A program made the position numbers and the translations under genes. The notes under the pieces were generated by a model that saw only the letters and a list, made by a program, of their open reading frames with translations, did not search any database and had not been told where the DNA came from. A stretch of 64,000 nucleotides of DNA, from the NCBI RefSeq assembly GCF_022803015.1, contig NZ_JAFKON010000001.1, positions 186,001 through 250,000 on the forward strand, in the 5' to 3' direction. Position 1 is the first letter of the stretch; each line of letters begins with the position of its first letter. This DNA comes from Arthrobacter humicola. Its GTDB lineage: Bacteria; Actinomycetota; Actinomycetes; Actinomycetales; Micrococcaceae. Below, one piece after another: positions 44,956-54,018 of this stretch.

Positions 44956-45930
44956 ATGTCACCACCAAGCCTTATCGATACCCATCCCAATCTTGCCGGC
45001 GCGGCCCCTGTTGCGCTGTCCTACGAGCTGTTCCCGCCGAGGTCTCCCGCAGCCGCGGAATCCCTTTGGACCACCATCGGCGAACTGGAAGCCACGGACC
45101 CGGACTACGTGTCCGTGACCTACGGCTCCAACGGCTCGAACCGCAGCACCGCCGTCGATCTCGTCAACCGGCTCGTGCAGGAAACGACGCTCCGGCCCCT
45201 GGCCCACCTGACCTGCGTGGGGAATTCCCCGCAGGAACTGGCGGAGATCATCGGCGAACTGCTCGACGTGGGCGTCCGCGGCATCCTCGCCCTCCGCGGC
45301 GACCGGCCCAAGGATGGAGAAACCCCGCCGCCGGGATCACTCCGGTACGCCCAGGACCTGATCGAACTCATCCGCCGCGTGGAGCAACGCCGCTCGGCGC
45401 TGCTGTGCGCCGGCAGGGTCGCGGTCGGCGTCGCCGCCTACCCGACGCGGCACCCGGAATCCCCGAGCGAGGCACACGACGTCGAGGTCCTGCTGGCCAA
45501 GCAGCGCTCCGGCGCCGACTTCGCCATCACCCAGGTCTTCTTCCACACCGAGCAGTACGCCGACCTCCTCGCCCGGGCCCGCCGGGCCGGGGTGACCATC
45601 CCGATCATTCCCGGGGTCATGCCGCTCACCAGCCTCCGGCGGCTCGCCCGGCTCGGCGAACTGACCGGCGTGGAACCGGCCCCGGAACTGATCGAACGCC
45701 TCGCGGCTGCCGATACCGACGCCGACCGGACCCGGATCGGGGTCAGCGCCACCGTTGATCTCGCCAACGCAGCCCTGGACGCCGGAGCCCCCGGCATCCA
45801 CCTCTACACGTTCAATGAGCACGCCGCGGCCCTGGATGTGCTGGACAAACTCGCGCTGCCCCGCCCGCACCGCGGCAACCGGAACAGCGGCAACCGGCAC
45901 ACGGCCAGCCGCCGCCAGCTCGCCAGCTGA
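44956..45930 (+). CDS. metF: Methylenetetrahydrofolate reductase
   Basis: FAD enzyme that reduces 5,10-methylene-THF to 5-methyl-THF, the methyl donor for methionine synthesis. Seen: 324 residues; SYELFPPRSPAAAESLW (catalytic Glu region), YVSVTYGSNGSNR, HLTCVGNS, GILALRGDRP, VGVAAYPTRHPES, DFAITQVFFHTEQY, IIPGVMPLTS, GIHLYTFN. The C-terminal tail is Arg/Asn-rich. ATG with AAGGA 5 nt upstream. Directly upstream of metE, so methyl donor and acceptor enzymes are made together. Confidence 0.96.
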   Translation: MSPPSLIDTHPNLAGAAPVALSYELFPPRSPAAAESLWTTIGELEATDPDYVSVTYGSNGSNRSTAVDLVNRLVQETTLRPLAHLTCVGNSPQELAEIIGELLDVGVRGILALRGDRPKDGETPPPGSLRYAQDLIELIRRVEQRRSALLCAGRVAVGVAAYPTRHPESPSEAHDVEVLLAKQRSGADFAITQVFFHTEQYADLLARARRAGVTIPIIPGVMPLTSLRRLARLGELTGVEPAPELIERLAAADTDADRTRIGVSATVDLANAALDAGAPGIHLYTFNEHAAALDVLDKLALPRPHRGNRNSGNRHTASRRQLAS

Positions 45931-45988
45931 CCGCGCCAAGACAACACAACTTCCCTCCGCACCACACCACCAACACTTAGGACTTCCC

Positions 45989-48331
45989 ATGACTGCACTG
46001 AACACCCCCAACCCCACTCCGTTCCCGGCTGCCTCGATCCTGGGCTACCCGCGCATCGGCCGCCGCCGCGAACTCAAGAAGGCCGTCGAGGCCTACTGGG
46101 CCGGCAAGATCGACGCCGCAGCCCTGGACGCGGCCGCCAAGGAAATCCAGCTCGGCACCGCCAAGCGGCTTCAGGGCCTGGGCCTGACCGAAGCCGCCGC
46201 GGTGCCCGGCACCTTCTCCTACTACGACCAGGTGCTCGACGCCGCCGCCCACCTCGGCGCCGTGCCGGCCCGCTTCGGGAACCTCCTCAACGCGCAGGGC
46301 CAGCTCGACATCGACGGCTACTTCACCCTGGCCCGCGGCAACAAGGACCAGCAGCCGCTGGAAATGACCAAGTGGTTCGACACCAACTACCACTACCTCG
46401 TGCCGGAAATCGGGCCGGAAACCAACTTTGCGCTGACCTCGAACCGGATCGTCGAGGAATTCGAGTACGCCCTCGCCAACGGCGTCGAGACCCGCCCGTA
46501 CATCGTCGGCCCGGTCACGTTCCTGCTGCTGAGCAAGGCATCCGACGACGCCCCGGCCGGCTTCAGCCCGCTGTCCCGCCTGGAGGACATCCTCCCCGTC
46601 TACACCGCGCTGCTTCAGAAGCTCGCCGCCGCCGGCGCCAGCTGGGTCCAGCTCGACGAGCCCGCCCTCGTGGTGGACCAGGACACCCCGGCCGTGGAAA
46701 TCCAGGCCGCCGTCGCCCGTTCCTACGAGGCCCTGGCCGCCGCGGCCCAGCGCCCGCAGCTTTTCGTCTCCACCCCGTACGGCGCGCTCAACGGCCAGCT
46801 CGGCACCCTCGCCGCCACCGGCATCGACGCCCTGCACCTGGACGTCTTCAAGGGCGAGGTCCCGTCCGCCGCTGCCCTGGCGGCGCTGGGAAACAAGACT
46901 CTCGTCGCCGGCGTCGTGGACGGCCACAACATCTGGCGCAACGACCTCGCCGCTTCCGCGAAGAAGATCGCCGAACTGAAGAAGTCGGTGGCCAAGCTGG
47001 CCATCAGCACCTCCACCTCCACCCAGCACGTCCCGCACGACGTCGACGAGGAAGTCCAGCTCTCCGAGCAGCTTCGCAGCTGGCTGGCCTTCGCCGACCA
47101 GAAGGCCGTTGAAGTCGTCACCCTCGCCGGTCTGCTGACCGACGAGGCAGCCGTCCAGCCCGCTATCGACGAGGCCACCCGCGTCATCGCCTCCCGCGCC
47201 GAGGCCGAAGGCGTCCGCCGCGGCGACGTCCGGGCCCGCACCGCCGCCCTGACCGGCGCCGACTTCAACCGCTCCGCCTACGCCGTCCGCGAGGCAGCCC
47301 AGGACAAGGCGCTGCACCTGCCGCCGCTGCCCACCACGACGATCGGATCCTTCCCGCAGACCGGCGAAATCCGCACCGCCCGGGCCCGCGCCAACCGCGG
47401 CGACCTCACCACGGAGCAGTACGAGCAGCTCATGAAGGACGAGATCAAGCGCGTCGTGGAGCTGCAGGAAGAGCTCGGCTTCGACGTCCTGGTCCACGGC
47501 GAGCCCGAACGCAACGACATGGTCCAGTACTTCGCCGAGAACCTCGAAGGCTTTGACGTCACCGTCCACGGCTGGGTCCAGTCCTACGGCTCGCGCTGCA
47601 CCCGACCGTCCATCCTGTGGGGCGATGTCACCCGCAGCGCCCCGATCACGGTGAAGTGGGCCGAGTACGCGCAGTCCCTGACCAGCAAGCCGATGAAGGG
47701 CATGCTCACCGGCCCGGTCACCATCCTGGCCTGGTCCTTCGTCCGCGATGACCAGCCGCTTGGCGAGACCGCCAACCAGGTGGCACTGGCCCTCCGCGAC
47801 GAGATCGCCGACCTCGAGGCGGCCGGTATCAAGGTCATCCAGGTGGACGAGCCGGCGCTGCGCGAGCTCCTGCCGCTGCGCAAGGCCGACCAGGCCGCGT
47901 ACCTGGACTGGTCCGTGAAGTCCTTCCGGCTCTCCACCGCAGGTGCCGCGGACGCCACCCAGGTCCACACGCACCTGTGCTACTCGGAGTTCGGCGCCAT
48001 CATCGACGCGATCGACGGCCTCGACGCCGACGTCACCTCGATCGAGGCCGCCCGCTCCCGCATGGAGGTCGTCCACGACCTCGAGTCCCACGGCTTCGGC
48101 CGCGGCGTTGGCCCGGGCGTCTACGACATCCACTCGCCCCGCGTCCCGGGCGAACAGGAAGTCACCGAACTGCTCAGCACCGCCGTCAAGCACGTCCCGT
48201 CCCGCCAGCTCTGGGTCAACCCGGACTGCGGCCTGAAGACCCGCGGCTACGCCGAGACTGAAGAGTCCCTGCGCAACCTCGTCACGGCCACCAGGACGGT
48301 CCGAGCCGAACTGCTCTCAGCCGCCAAGTAA
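45989..48331 (+). CDS. metE: 5-methyltetrahydropteroyltriglutamate--homocysteine methyltransferase (cobalamin-independent methionine synthase)
   Basis: Last step of methionine synthesis. Seen: 780 residues; duplicated (beta-alpha)8 barrels; N-terminal SILGYPRIGRRRELKKAVEAYW; catalytic barrel with TTTIGSFPQT, GFDVLVHGEPERNDMV, SYGSRCTRPSI, and zinc ligands in VHTHLCYSEF (His, Cys) and NPDCGLKTR (Cys). Start: ATG 45989 with AGGA 6 nt upstream; the upstream frame (to 45755) overlaps metF and is not used. 58 bp from metF. A strong terminator follows. Confidence 0.97.
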   Translation: MTALNTPNPTPFPAASILGYPRIGRRRELKKAVEAYWAGKIDAAALDAAAKEIQLGTAKRLQGLGLTEAAAVPGTFSYYDQVLDAAAHLGAVPARFGNLLNAQGQLDIDGYFTLARGNKDQQPLEMTKWFDTNYHYLVPEIGPETNFALTSNRIVEEFEYALANGVETRPYIVGPVTFLLLSKASDDAPAGFSPLSRLEDILPVYTALLQKLAAAGASWVQLDEPALVVDQDTPAVEIQAAVARSYEALAAAAQRPQLFVSTPYGALNGQLGTLAATGIDALHLDVFKGEVPSAAALAALGNKTLVAGVVDGHNIWRNDLAASAKKIAELKKSVAKLAISTSTSTQHVPHDVDEEVQLSEQLRSWLAFADQKAVEVVTLAGLLTDEAAVQPAIDEATRVIASRAEAEGVRRGDVRARTAALTGADFNRSAYAVREAAQDKALHLPPLPTTTIGSFPQTGEIRTARARANRGDLTTEQYEQLMKDEIKRVVELQEELGFDVLVHGEPERNDMVQYFAENLEGFDVTVHGWVQSYGSRCTRPSILWGDVTRSAPITVKWAEYAQSLTSKPMKGMLTGPVTILAWSFVRDDQPLGETANQVALALRDEIADLEAAGIKVIQVDEPALRELLPLRKADQAAYLDWSVKSFRLSTAGAADATQVHTHLCYSEFGAIIDAIDGLDADVTSIEAARSRMEVVHDLESHGFGRGVGPGVYDIHSPRVPGEQEVTELLSTAVKHVPSRQLWVNPDCGLKTRGYAETEESLRNLVTATRTVRAELLSAAK

Positions 48332-48377
48332 CAGGCCACCAGGCAAGCAGCCGACAAGGAGCCCGCTCCACACACAA

Positions 48378-48430
48378 ACGACGCCGGCCGGTCACCCTCC
48401 AAGGTGACCGGCCGGCGTCGTACGTTTCTT
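48378..48430 (+). terminator. Strong rho-independent terminator after metE
   Basis: Perfect 19-bp stem (48378-48396 with 48403-48421), 6-nt loop CTCCAA, then ACGTTTCTT. Can act for metE; the convergent DUF2004 gene ends 100 bp further on. Confidence 0.9.
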
Positions 48431-48525
48431 GATCATCGATTGCTGAGCAGCCGCCGTTTTGAGCGCCCGGAAGGGCATCTACGGAGCAGTCGATGCAGGA
48501 CTACCGGCGACTCAGGATGCCCGGG

Positions 48526-49032
48526 TCAGGACTCCCAGAGGATTTCGTCGTCGACGACGCCGTCCTCATCCGCGGACGCGACGAGGACCTCGTCGGTGAA
48601 GTGCTGGCCCAGCGTGAAATCGAGGACGAAGTAGCGTTCCGGCTGGCCGGGGTAGATGCCCACGTGGCCGAGCTTGAGCGCCTTGAGGAAGACCTCGTCG
48701 GTCAGCTGGCTCTTGTCCTCGACGCCGAAGACCTTCTTGAGGTGCTCGTCCTTGATCGCGTTGCAATGGAAGTGGCGGTACTCCTGCGGACTGGTGCCTT
48801 CCTGGTCCAGTTCCTCGGCGATCATTTCGCGGACCTGGTCCACGAGTTCGGGCAGGAAGCGCAAGCGGTAGTCAACTTTATGCATGGCCGCTTCATCGAA
48901 ATGGTCATGCGCGTTGACGTTCAGGTCAAGCTCCACGGTCTGGCCCGCCAGCTCATGCGTGGCGGTGAGATTATGCTCCCGTCCGTGGTTGAGCTCGACC
49001 TCTCCGAAGTGCTTGCTCGCTACCTTGTTCAT
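48526..49032 (-). CDS. DUF2004 domain protein
   Basis: 168 residues, acidic, soluble. Seen: KHFGEVELN opening (frequent in the DUF2004/immunity-like family), VELDLNVNAHDHFDEAAM, DQVREMIAEEL, FHCNAIKDEHLKKVFGVEDKSQLTDEVFLKALKLGHVGIYPGQPERYFVLDFTLGQHFTDEVLVASADEDG. The C-terminal half, a strand-rich domain with FVLDFTLGQ and TDEVLVASADEDG, resembles the DUF2004/DUF6985 group whose members include immunity-type proteins. Function unknown. Start ATG 49032; a longer frame to 49203 lacks support. Divergent from the aldehyde dehydrogenase gene. Confidence 0.8.
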   Translation of the reverse strand: MNKVASKHFGEVELNHGREHNLTATHELAGQTVELDLNVNAHDHFDEAAMHKVDYRLRFLPELVDQVREMIAEELDQEGTSPQEYRHFHCNAIKDEHLKKVFGVEDKSQLTDEVFLKALKLGHVGIYPGQPERYFVLDFTLGQHFTDEVLVASADEDGVVDDEILWES

Positions 49033-49144
49033 ATCTTCAACATAGTCCTGAAAACCGGACCATTCCAGCGTTGAAGAGTTTTCCCTACCGGAGCAATATC
49101 CGGTACCGGACCGGCGGACGGCCGCATGACTGTACATTGATCGG

Positions 49145-50542
49145 ATGCAGCATGTAATCTCACCCGTCGGCCGTGCCCGGGCCGCGTTCGAGGCCGGGAC
49201 CACCCGCCCGCTCGCCTGGCGGTTGGATCAGCTGCGCCGGCTTCGGCGCATGCTCGCGGAGCGGCACGCGGACTTCGCCGAAGCCCTCGCCCGCGACCTG
49301 GGCAAGCACCACACCGAGGCGCAGCTCGCGGAGATCGGGTTCGTGGACGCCGAGGCGGCGCACCTGGAGCGGCACCTCGAAGGCTGGCTGCGGCCCCGCC
49401 GCGTGCCGGTGCCGCTGGCAGTGCGGCCGGCCCGCGCCTGGACCGAACTCACCCCGCTGGGCGTGGTGCTGGTGATCGGGCCGTGGAACTACCCGCTGCA
49501 ACTGCTGCTCGCCCCGCTCGCCGGCGCCCTGGCCGCGGGAAACACCGTGGTCCTCAAGCCGAGCGAACATGCCCCGGCCACGTCGGCCGTACTGGCCCGC
49601 TGGATTCCCGAATACCTGGCCGGCGCCGCCGAAGTGGTTGAGGGCGGCATCCCGGAGACCACCGCCCTCCTGGCCGAACGCTTCGACCACATCTTCTTCA
49701 CCGGGGGAGAAGCCGCGGCCAAGGTGGTCATGCGCGCGGCGGCCGAGCACCTGACCCCGGTGACGCTGGAGCTCGGCGGCAAGTCCCCGGCCTACGTCGA
49801 TGCATCCACGGACCTGGCCACGGCGGCCAAACGCATCGCCTGGGGCCGGTTCATGAACGCCGGGCAGACGTGCGTCGCACCCGACTACGTCCTGGCCCGG
49901 GAGGAGATCCTGGAGCCGCTGCAGGCCGAGCTGATCAAGGCCGTTACGGCGCTCTTCGGACCGGACCCGGCGGCGAGCCCGTCGTACGGCCGGATAGTCG
50001 ATGACCGCCACTTCGCACGGCTCGCGGCCCTCGCCGACGCCAGCACGGTGGTGCACGGCGGACAGCGCGACGCCGCCAGCCGCTACTTTGCGCCGACCCT
50101 GCTGCGCCCGGCGCCCGGCGACGCCGTCATGGCGGAAGAAATCTTCGGACCGCTGCTGCCACTGGTGCCCGTGGACGGGCTCGACGAGGCCATCGAGGAG
50201 GTCAACGGGCGCGCCAAGCCGCTGGCACTCTACGTCTTCAGCAACGATCCGCAGACGCGCCGCGCCTTCGCCGGGCGGACCTCGTCGGGGGCCCTGTGCT
50301 TCGACGTTCCGGCGGCCCACCTGTCCGTCCCCGGGCTGCCGTTCGGCGGGGTCGGCGGCAGCGGCATGGGGGCCTATCACGGGGAACATTCGGTGCGGAC
50401 GTTCTCGCATGAGCGCCCCACCCTGGACAAGCCGCTGTGGCCGGACACGCTGGAACTGATCTATCCGCCGTACACCCGGACCAAGCACCGGATCATCGGC
50501 GCGCTGGTGGCGCCGGTCGGGAAGCGGGCCAGGAAGCGCTGA
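49145..50542 (+). CDS. Aldehyde dehydrogenase family protein (class 3 type)
   Basis: NAD(P)-dependent oxidation of aldehydes to acids. Seen: 465 residues; VIGPWNYPLQLLLAPL (Asn of the oxyanion hole), VLKPSEHAPA, FFTGG, TLELGGKSP (catalytic Glu), MNAGQTCVAPDYVL (catalytic Cys), EEIFGPLLPLVPV, and SVPGLPFGGVGGSGMGAYHG. Length and the PFGGVGGSGMGAYHG end are of the class 3 (fatty or aromatic aldehyde) type. ATG without a strong ribosome site. Convergent with the LysR gene 28 bp away. Substrate unknown. Confidence 0.92.
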   Translation: MQHVISPVGRARAAFEAGTTRPLAWRLDQLRRLRRMLAERHADFAEALARDLGKHHTEAQLAEIGFVDAEAAHLERHLEGWLRPRRVPVPLAVRPARAWTELTPLGVVLVIGPWNYPLQLLLAPLAGALAAGNTVVLKPSEHAPATSAVLARWIPEYLAGAAEVVEGGIPETTALLAERFDHIFFTGGEAAAKVVMRAAAEHLTPVTLELGGKSPAYVDASTDLATAAKRIAWGRFMNAGQTCVAPDYVLAREEILEPLQAELIKAVTALFGPDPAASPSYGRIVDDRHFARLAALADASTVVHGGQRDAASRYFAPTLLRPAPGDAVMAEEIFGPLLPLVPVDGLDEAIEEVNGRAKPLALYVFSNDPQTRRAFAGRTSSGALCFDVPAAHLSVPGLPFGGVGGSGMGAYHGEHSVRTFSHERPTLDKPLWPDTLELIYPPYTRTKHRIIGALVAPVGKRARKR

Positions 50543-50570
50543 ACGCCCGCCGGGCTAACGGGGCTTCAGC

Positions 50571-51521
50571 TCAGTCCTTTCGCGCGGTCCCGGACCGGTG
50601 CATCGTCTCGGCCAGCAGCTCCACGAAGAGCTGGACCTGGGCCGTCCGTTTCTCGTTGATCAGCAGGGCGAAAACATTCCGTGCCAGCCGGATCTCCGGC
50701 ACATCGAGGACCACCACCCCGGCAGGCCGGTGCCGCAAGGCCAGGTCGGGGACCAAGGCGGCGCCGAGCCCGGCGGCGGCCATCTCCAGGCTCGCGTGGA
50801 AGTCATCGCTGTAGGCCACCACGCGGGGGTGCAGGTTGCAGCTCGCGAAGAGCCGTTCAATCACCGTGGCGTCGGACGTGCCGGGGTGGTGCATGATCCA
50901 CGGCATGTCCGATAGGTGCGGCGCGGCCACCTTGGAATCCGTGCCGATGCCCCAGGCCGCCGGCAGCACCACGCGGAAGTCGTCGTCGCCGATCCACTGC
51001 CGGTCCACGGTGTGCGGCCAGGCGAGGCCGGACTGTCCCACCTGGTACACCAGGGCGACGTCGAGTTCGCCGCCGGTCCGCAGCCCCTGGATGGTCTGGG
51101 CCGGTTCCGCGACCGAGACCCGCAGGTCGATGCCGAGCTTCTTCCAGGCCGGGTTCCGCAGGATCGGCGGCAGCACATAGGTGGCGAGGCTCGGGAAGAT
51201 GCCCAGCCGCAGCTCCTGGCTGGGACTCTCCTGCGCCCGGGAGGCGGCGGCCATCAGCGTCTCGATGTCCGTCAGGACCTTGGCGGCGTGCCGGGTCATG
51301 ACGACGGCGGCTTCGGTCGGCTGGATGCTGCGGGCCGCGCGCTGGAACAAGGTGACGCCGGTGTCGCGTTCCAGTGCCGACATTTGCTGGGAGACGGCCG
51401 AAGCCGTGTAGCCCAACCGGGTGGCGGCGGCCGCAAACGAGCCAAGCCGGATCACTTCCACAAGGGTCCGGAGATGGACGGGGTTGATCAAGGGCTGCCC
51501 TTCGCCTGGTTGCGGGTCCAC
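50571..51521 (-). CDS. LysR family transcriptional regulator
   Basis: 316 residues. N-terminal winged HTH: LRTLVEVIRLGSFAAAATRLGYTASAVSQQMSALERDTGVTLFQRAARSIQPTEA. Then the periplasmic-binding-like effector domain: LRLGIFPSLATYVLPPIL, LDVALVYQVG. The GTG start gives MDPQPGEGQPLINPVHLRTL. It is transcribed away from the FAD oxidoreductase operon, the usual LysR arrangement, so it may control that operon (inferred). No operator motif of the T-N11-A type was confirmed in the 287-bp gap between them. Confidence 0.95.
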   Translation of the reverse strand: MDPQPGEGQPLINPVHLRTLVEVIRLGSFAAAATRLGYTASAVSQQMSALERDTGVTLFQRAARSIQPTEAAVVMTRHAAKVLTDIETLMAAASRAQESPSQELRLGIFPSLATYVLPPILRNPAWKKLGIDLRVSVAEPAQTIQGLRTGGELDVALVYQVGQSGLAWPHTVDRQWIGDDDFRVVLPAAWGIGTDSKVAAPHLSDMPWIMHHPGTSDATVIERLFASCNLHPRVVAYSDDFHASLEMAAAGLGAALVPDLALRHRPAGVVVLDVPEIRLARNVFALLINEKRTAQVQLFVELLAETMHRSGTARKD

Positions 51522-51808
51522 GGAGACGGGACCGGAATTCCCGCTTCATTGTGGCATATCCGGACCTCCGGCGGCCGTGCCGGTCTGCGTGCTGATGTGT
51601 CTGCCGGAATGTCCGCACGGAAAGTCTGCGCTGCGCGGCCGGGCCCATGCAGGAGAATCCGAGGAACCCAGCTCACGTGGCAGATGACGGCGTCACTGGC
51701 GACGGTCTGACAGCAGAACTGAAAAATTCCACATTCATACTCATCCGGCCGCCCGACAGCCTCGAATTGCCCATAAGAGACTTCGGGCCAGACAACAGGA
51801 GCAGATCA

Positions 51809-53260
51809 GTGTCGCAAGCAGCAGGGATTCCGGCAGGCCGGCGCGTCGCCGTCATCGGCAGCGGAGTGGCGGGGCTGACCGCCGCGTACGTGCTGAACGG
51901 GCAGGACCGGGTAACGCTCTTCGAGGCCGACTCCCGGCTCGGCGGCCACGCCCACACCCACGATGTGCCGCAGCAGAACGGACCCACGCTGGGCGTGGAC
52001 ACCGGCTTCATCGTCCACAACGAACGGACGTATCCCACGCTCCTGCGCCTGTTCGCCGAGCTCGGCGTCGAAACCCAGGACTCCGAAATGAGCATGTCCG
52101 TCCGCTGCGACGGCTGCGGGCTGGAATACGCCGGTGCACGGGCCAAGGGGCGCGGAATCATTCCCCGGCCATCCACCCTGCTGCGTGGCCGCTACCTGCG
52201 GATGCTGCTGGAAGTCACCCGGTTCCACCGCCGTGCCCGCGCCCTGCTGGCCGAATCCGCCGCAGGCACAGGCACGGCAGTCGCCGGACACGAGCTCACC
52301 CTGGGTGAGTTCCTGGCCCAGGAGAAGTTCAGCAGCTATTTCATCTCGCACTTCATGACCCCCGTGGTCAGCGCCGTTTGGTCCTGCGACCCCACCACCG
52401 CGCTGGCCTACCCGGCGCGCTACCTGTTCACCTTCCTGGGCCACCACGGCCTGCTCGGCGTCAAGGGCTCCCCTCAATGGCGGACCGTCACCGGCGGCTC
52501 GCGCAGCTACGTCGACAAGGTCGCCGCGACCCTGCCGGACATCCGGCTCGCCAGCCCGGTCACCACGGTGCACCGGCACGCCGACGGCGTCGACGTCACG
52601 TCCGCGCTCGGTGCCGGGACCGTGCGCGAGACCTTTGACGCCGTCGTCATCGCCACCCACCCGGCGCAGGCCCTGCGCATGCTCACCGACGCCTCGGCTG
52701 CCGAGAGGGCCGCCCTTGGCGGCATGCCGTATTCGGTGAACCAGACGCTCTTCCACCGTGACGAGGCCGTGCTGCCGGCCAGCCCCAACGCCCAGGCCTC
52801 CTGGAACTACCGGCTGCCGTCCTGCGACGCCCGGCCGGACAAGGTCCTGGTCAGCTACGACATGACCCGGCTGCAACGGCTGGAACCCGTCGACGGCGGC
52901 CGGTACATCGTCAGCCTCGGCGAATCCGAGCTGATCGACGACGCCACGGTCCTGGACCGGATGGTCTACGAGCACCCGCAGTACACTCCGGAGTCGCTGG
53001 CGGCGCAGCAGCGGATCCTCGGACTCGGCGACGGGCGGCTGGCCTTCGCCGGCGCGTACCACGGCTGGGGATTCCACGAGGACGGCGCCCTGTCCGGCCT
53101 CAAGGCCGCCGCCCGGCTCGGCCGCGACTGGGACCCGGTCAACAGCGACGCTGTTAACATCGGCACGGTCAACATCGGCGCAGGGGCCGCGGACCCGGAC
53201 CTCGAACCGGCCGCAGTCCAGCCGGCCACAGCTCAGCCAGCCACGGTGGAGGTGCCATGA
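51809..53260 (+). CDS. FAD-dependent oxidoreductase (amine-oxidase/desaturase-like), first gene of a lipid-modification operon
   Basis: 483 residues. RRVAVIGSGVAGLTAAYVL with GSGVAG at 17-22 binds FAD; FEADSRLGGHAHTHDV is the usual second motif; GVDTGFIVHNERTYP follows. This protein type regularly precedes DUF1365 and a CFA-like methyltransferase. Start: GTG 51809 with AGGAG 7 nt upstream; the frame from 51647 adds 54 residues and overlaps the LysR side. The C-terminus is a low-complexity tail (VNIGTVNIGA and PATAQPAT) with 15-bp repeats. It ends in the 4-bp ATGA overlap with DUF1365. Probable role: redox step on membrane lipid acyl chains. Confidence 0.88.
   Translation: MSQAAGIPAGRRVAVIGSGVAGLTAAYVLNGQDRVTLFEADSRLGGHAHTHDVPQQNGPTLGVDTGFIVHNERTYPTLLRLFAELGVETQDSEMSMSVRCDGCGLEYAGARAKGRGIIPRPSTLLRGRYLRMLLEVTRFHRRARALLAESAAGTGTAVAGHELTLGEFLAQEKFSSYFISHFMTPVVSAVWSCDPTTALAYPARYLFTFLGHHGLLGVKGSPQWRTVTGGSRSYVDKVAATLPDIRLASPVTTVHRHADGVDVTSALGAGTVRETFDAVVIATHPAQALRMLTDASAAERAALGGMPYSVNQTLFHRDEAVLPASPNAQASWNYRLPSCDARPDKVLVSYDMTRLQRLEPVDGGRYIVSLGESELIDDATVLDRMVYEHPQYTPESLAAQQRILGLGDGRLAFAGAYHGWGFHEDGALSGLKAAARLGRDWDPVNSDAVNIGTVNIGAGAADPDLEPAAVQPATAQPATVEVP
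53138..53182 (+). repeat. 15-bp tandem repeat in the FAD oxidoreductase C-terminus
   Basis: Three 15-bp units (GTCAACAGCGACGCT, GTTAACATCGGCACG, GTCAACATCGGCGCA) in frame, encoding V-N-S-D-A, V-N-I-G-T, V-N-I-G-A. The AACATCGG core is also in the proB repeat. Confidence 0.8.
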
Positions 53261-54018
53261 GCGCGCCGGCCACCATCCATCCGGCCGCCCTCCACGGCGC
53301 GGCCATCTACCGCACCGCCATCGCCCATGTGCGGCGGACGCCGCTGCGCAACGCGTTCACCTACCGCAGCTACAGCTGGTATGTCGACGTCGACCATCTC
53401 CCGCAGCTGCCGCGCCTGCTGCGGCCGCTGGCGGGATTCCGGGTGGAGGACCACCTCGGCGATCCGGACGGCACCCTGCGCGGCAACGTGGAAAGCTACC
53501 TTGCCACCCAGGGGATAAAGCTCGACGGCGGACGCATCACCATGCTTGCCAGCGCCCGGGTGTTCGGGCACGTGTTCAACCCGTTGAGCGTGTTCTGGTG
53601 CCATAGCGCCTCCGGTGAGTTGCGCGGCGTCGTCGCCGAGGTCCACAACACGTACGGGGAGCGGCACTGCTACCTCCTCGAAACCGACGCCACGGGCAGG
53701 GCGAGCGTCCCGAAGGCGTTCTACGTCTCGCCGTTCAACGACGTCGACGGCGAGTACCGCATGAAGCTCCCCGAACCCGGCGAACGGCTCGCCGTATCGA
53801 TCGTCCTGGAACGGGAGGGACAGCAGCCCTTCATCGCCACCATGGACGGCGTCCGGCACGAAGCAAGCGTGCGGAACATCGTGTCCGCGGCGCTCGCCGT
53901 ACCCGCGGCCCCGCTGCGTGTCGCGGCACAGATCCGCTGGCAGGGCATCAAACTGTGGGCGCGCCGCCTGCCCATCATCAAAAAACCACACCACCCCTCA
54001 CAGGAGGCAGTTCAGTGA
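53257..54018 (+). CDS. DUF1365 domain protein
   Basis: 253 residues. YRTAIAHVRRTPLRNAFTYRSYSWYVDVD is the family opening; VFGHVFNPLSVFWCH and VHNTYGERHCYLLE are conserved; KAFYVSPFNDVDGEYRM is the strongest signature. No transmembrane segment. Function not established, but the trio FAD oxidoreductase-DUF1365-CFA synthase recurs in many bacteria and is linked to unusual fatty-acid modification. Both ends overlap its neighbours by 4 bp (ATGA and GTGA), so all three are coupled. Confidence 0.93.
   Translation: MSAPATIHPAALHGAAIYRTAIAHVRRTPLRNAFTYRSYSWYVDVDHLPQLPRLLRPLAGFRVEDHLGDPDGTLRGNVESYLATQGIKLDGGRITMLASARVFGHVFNPLSVFWCHSASGELRGVVAEVHNTYGERHCYLLETDATGRASVPKAFYVSPFNDVDGEYRMKLPEPGERLAVSIVLEREGQQPFIATMDGVRHEASVRNIVSAALAVPAAPLRVAAQIRWQGIKLWARRLPIIKKPHHPSQEAVQ

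Noticed and set aside
45977..48193. Minus-strand frame of 738 codons
   Set aside because: Antisense to metE with its zinc ligands intact; only Val/Gly/Asp-rich composition.
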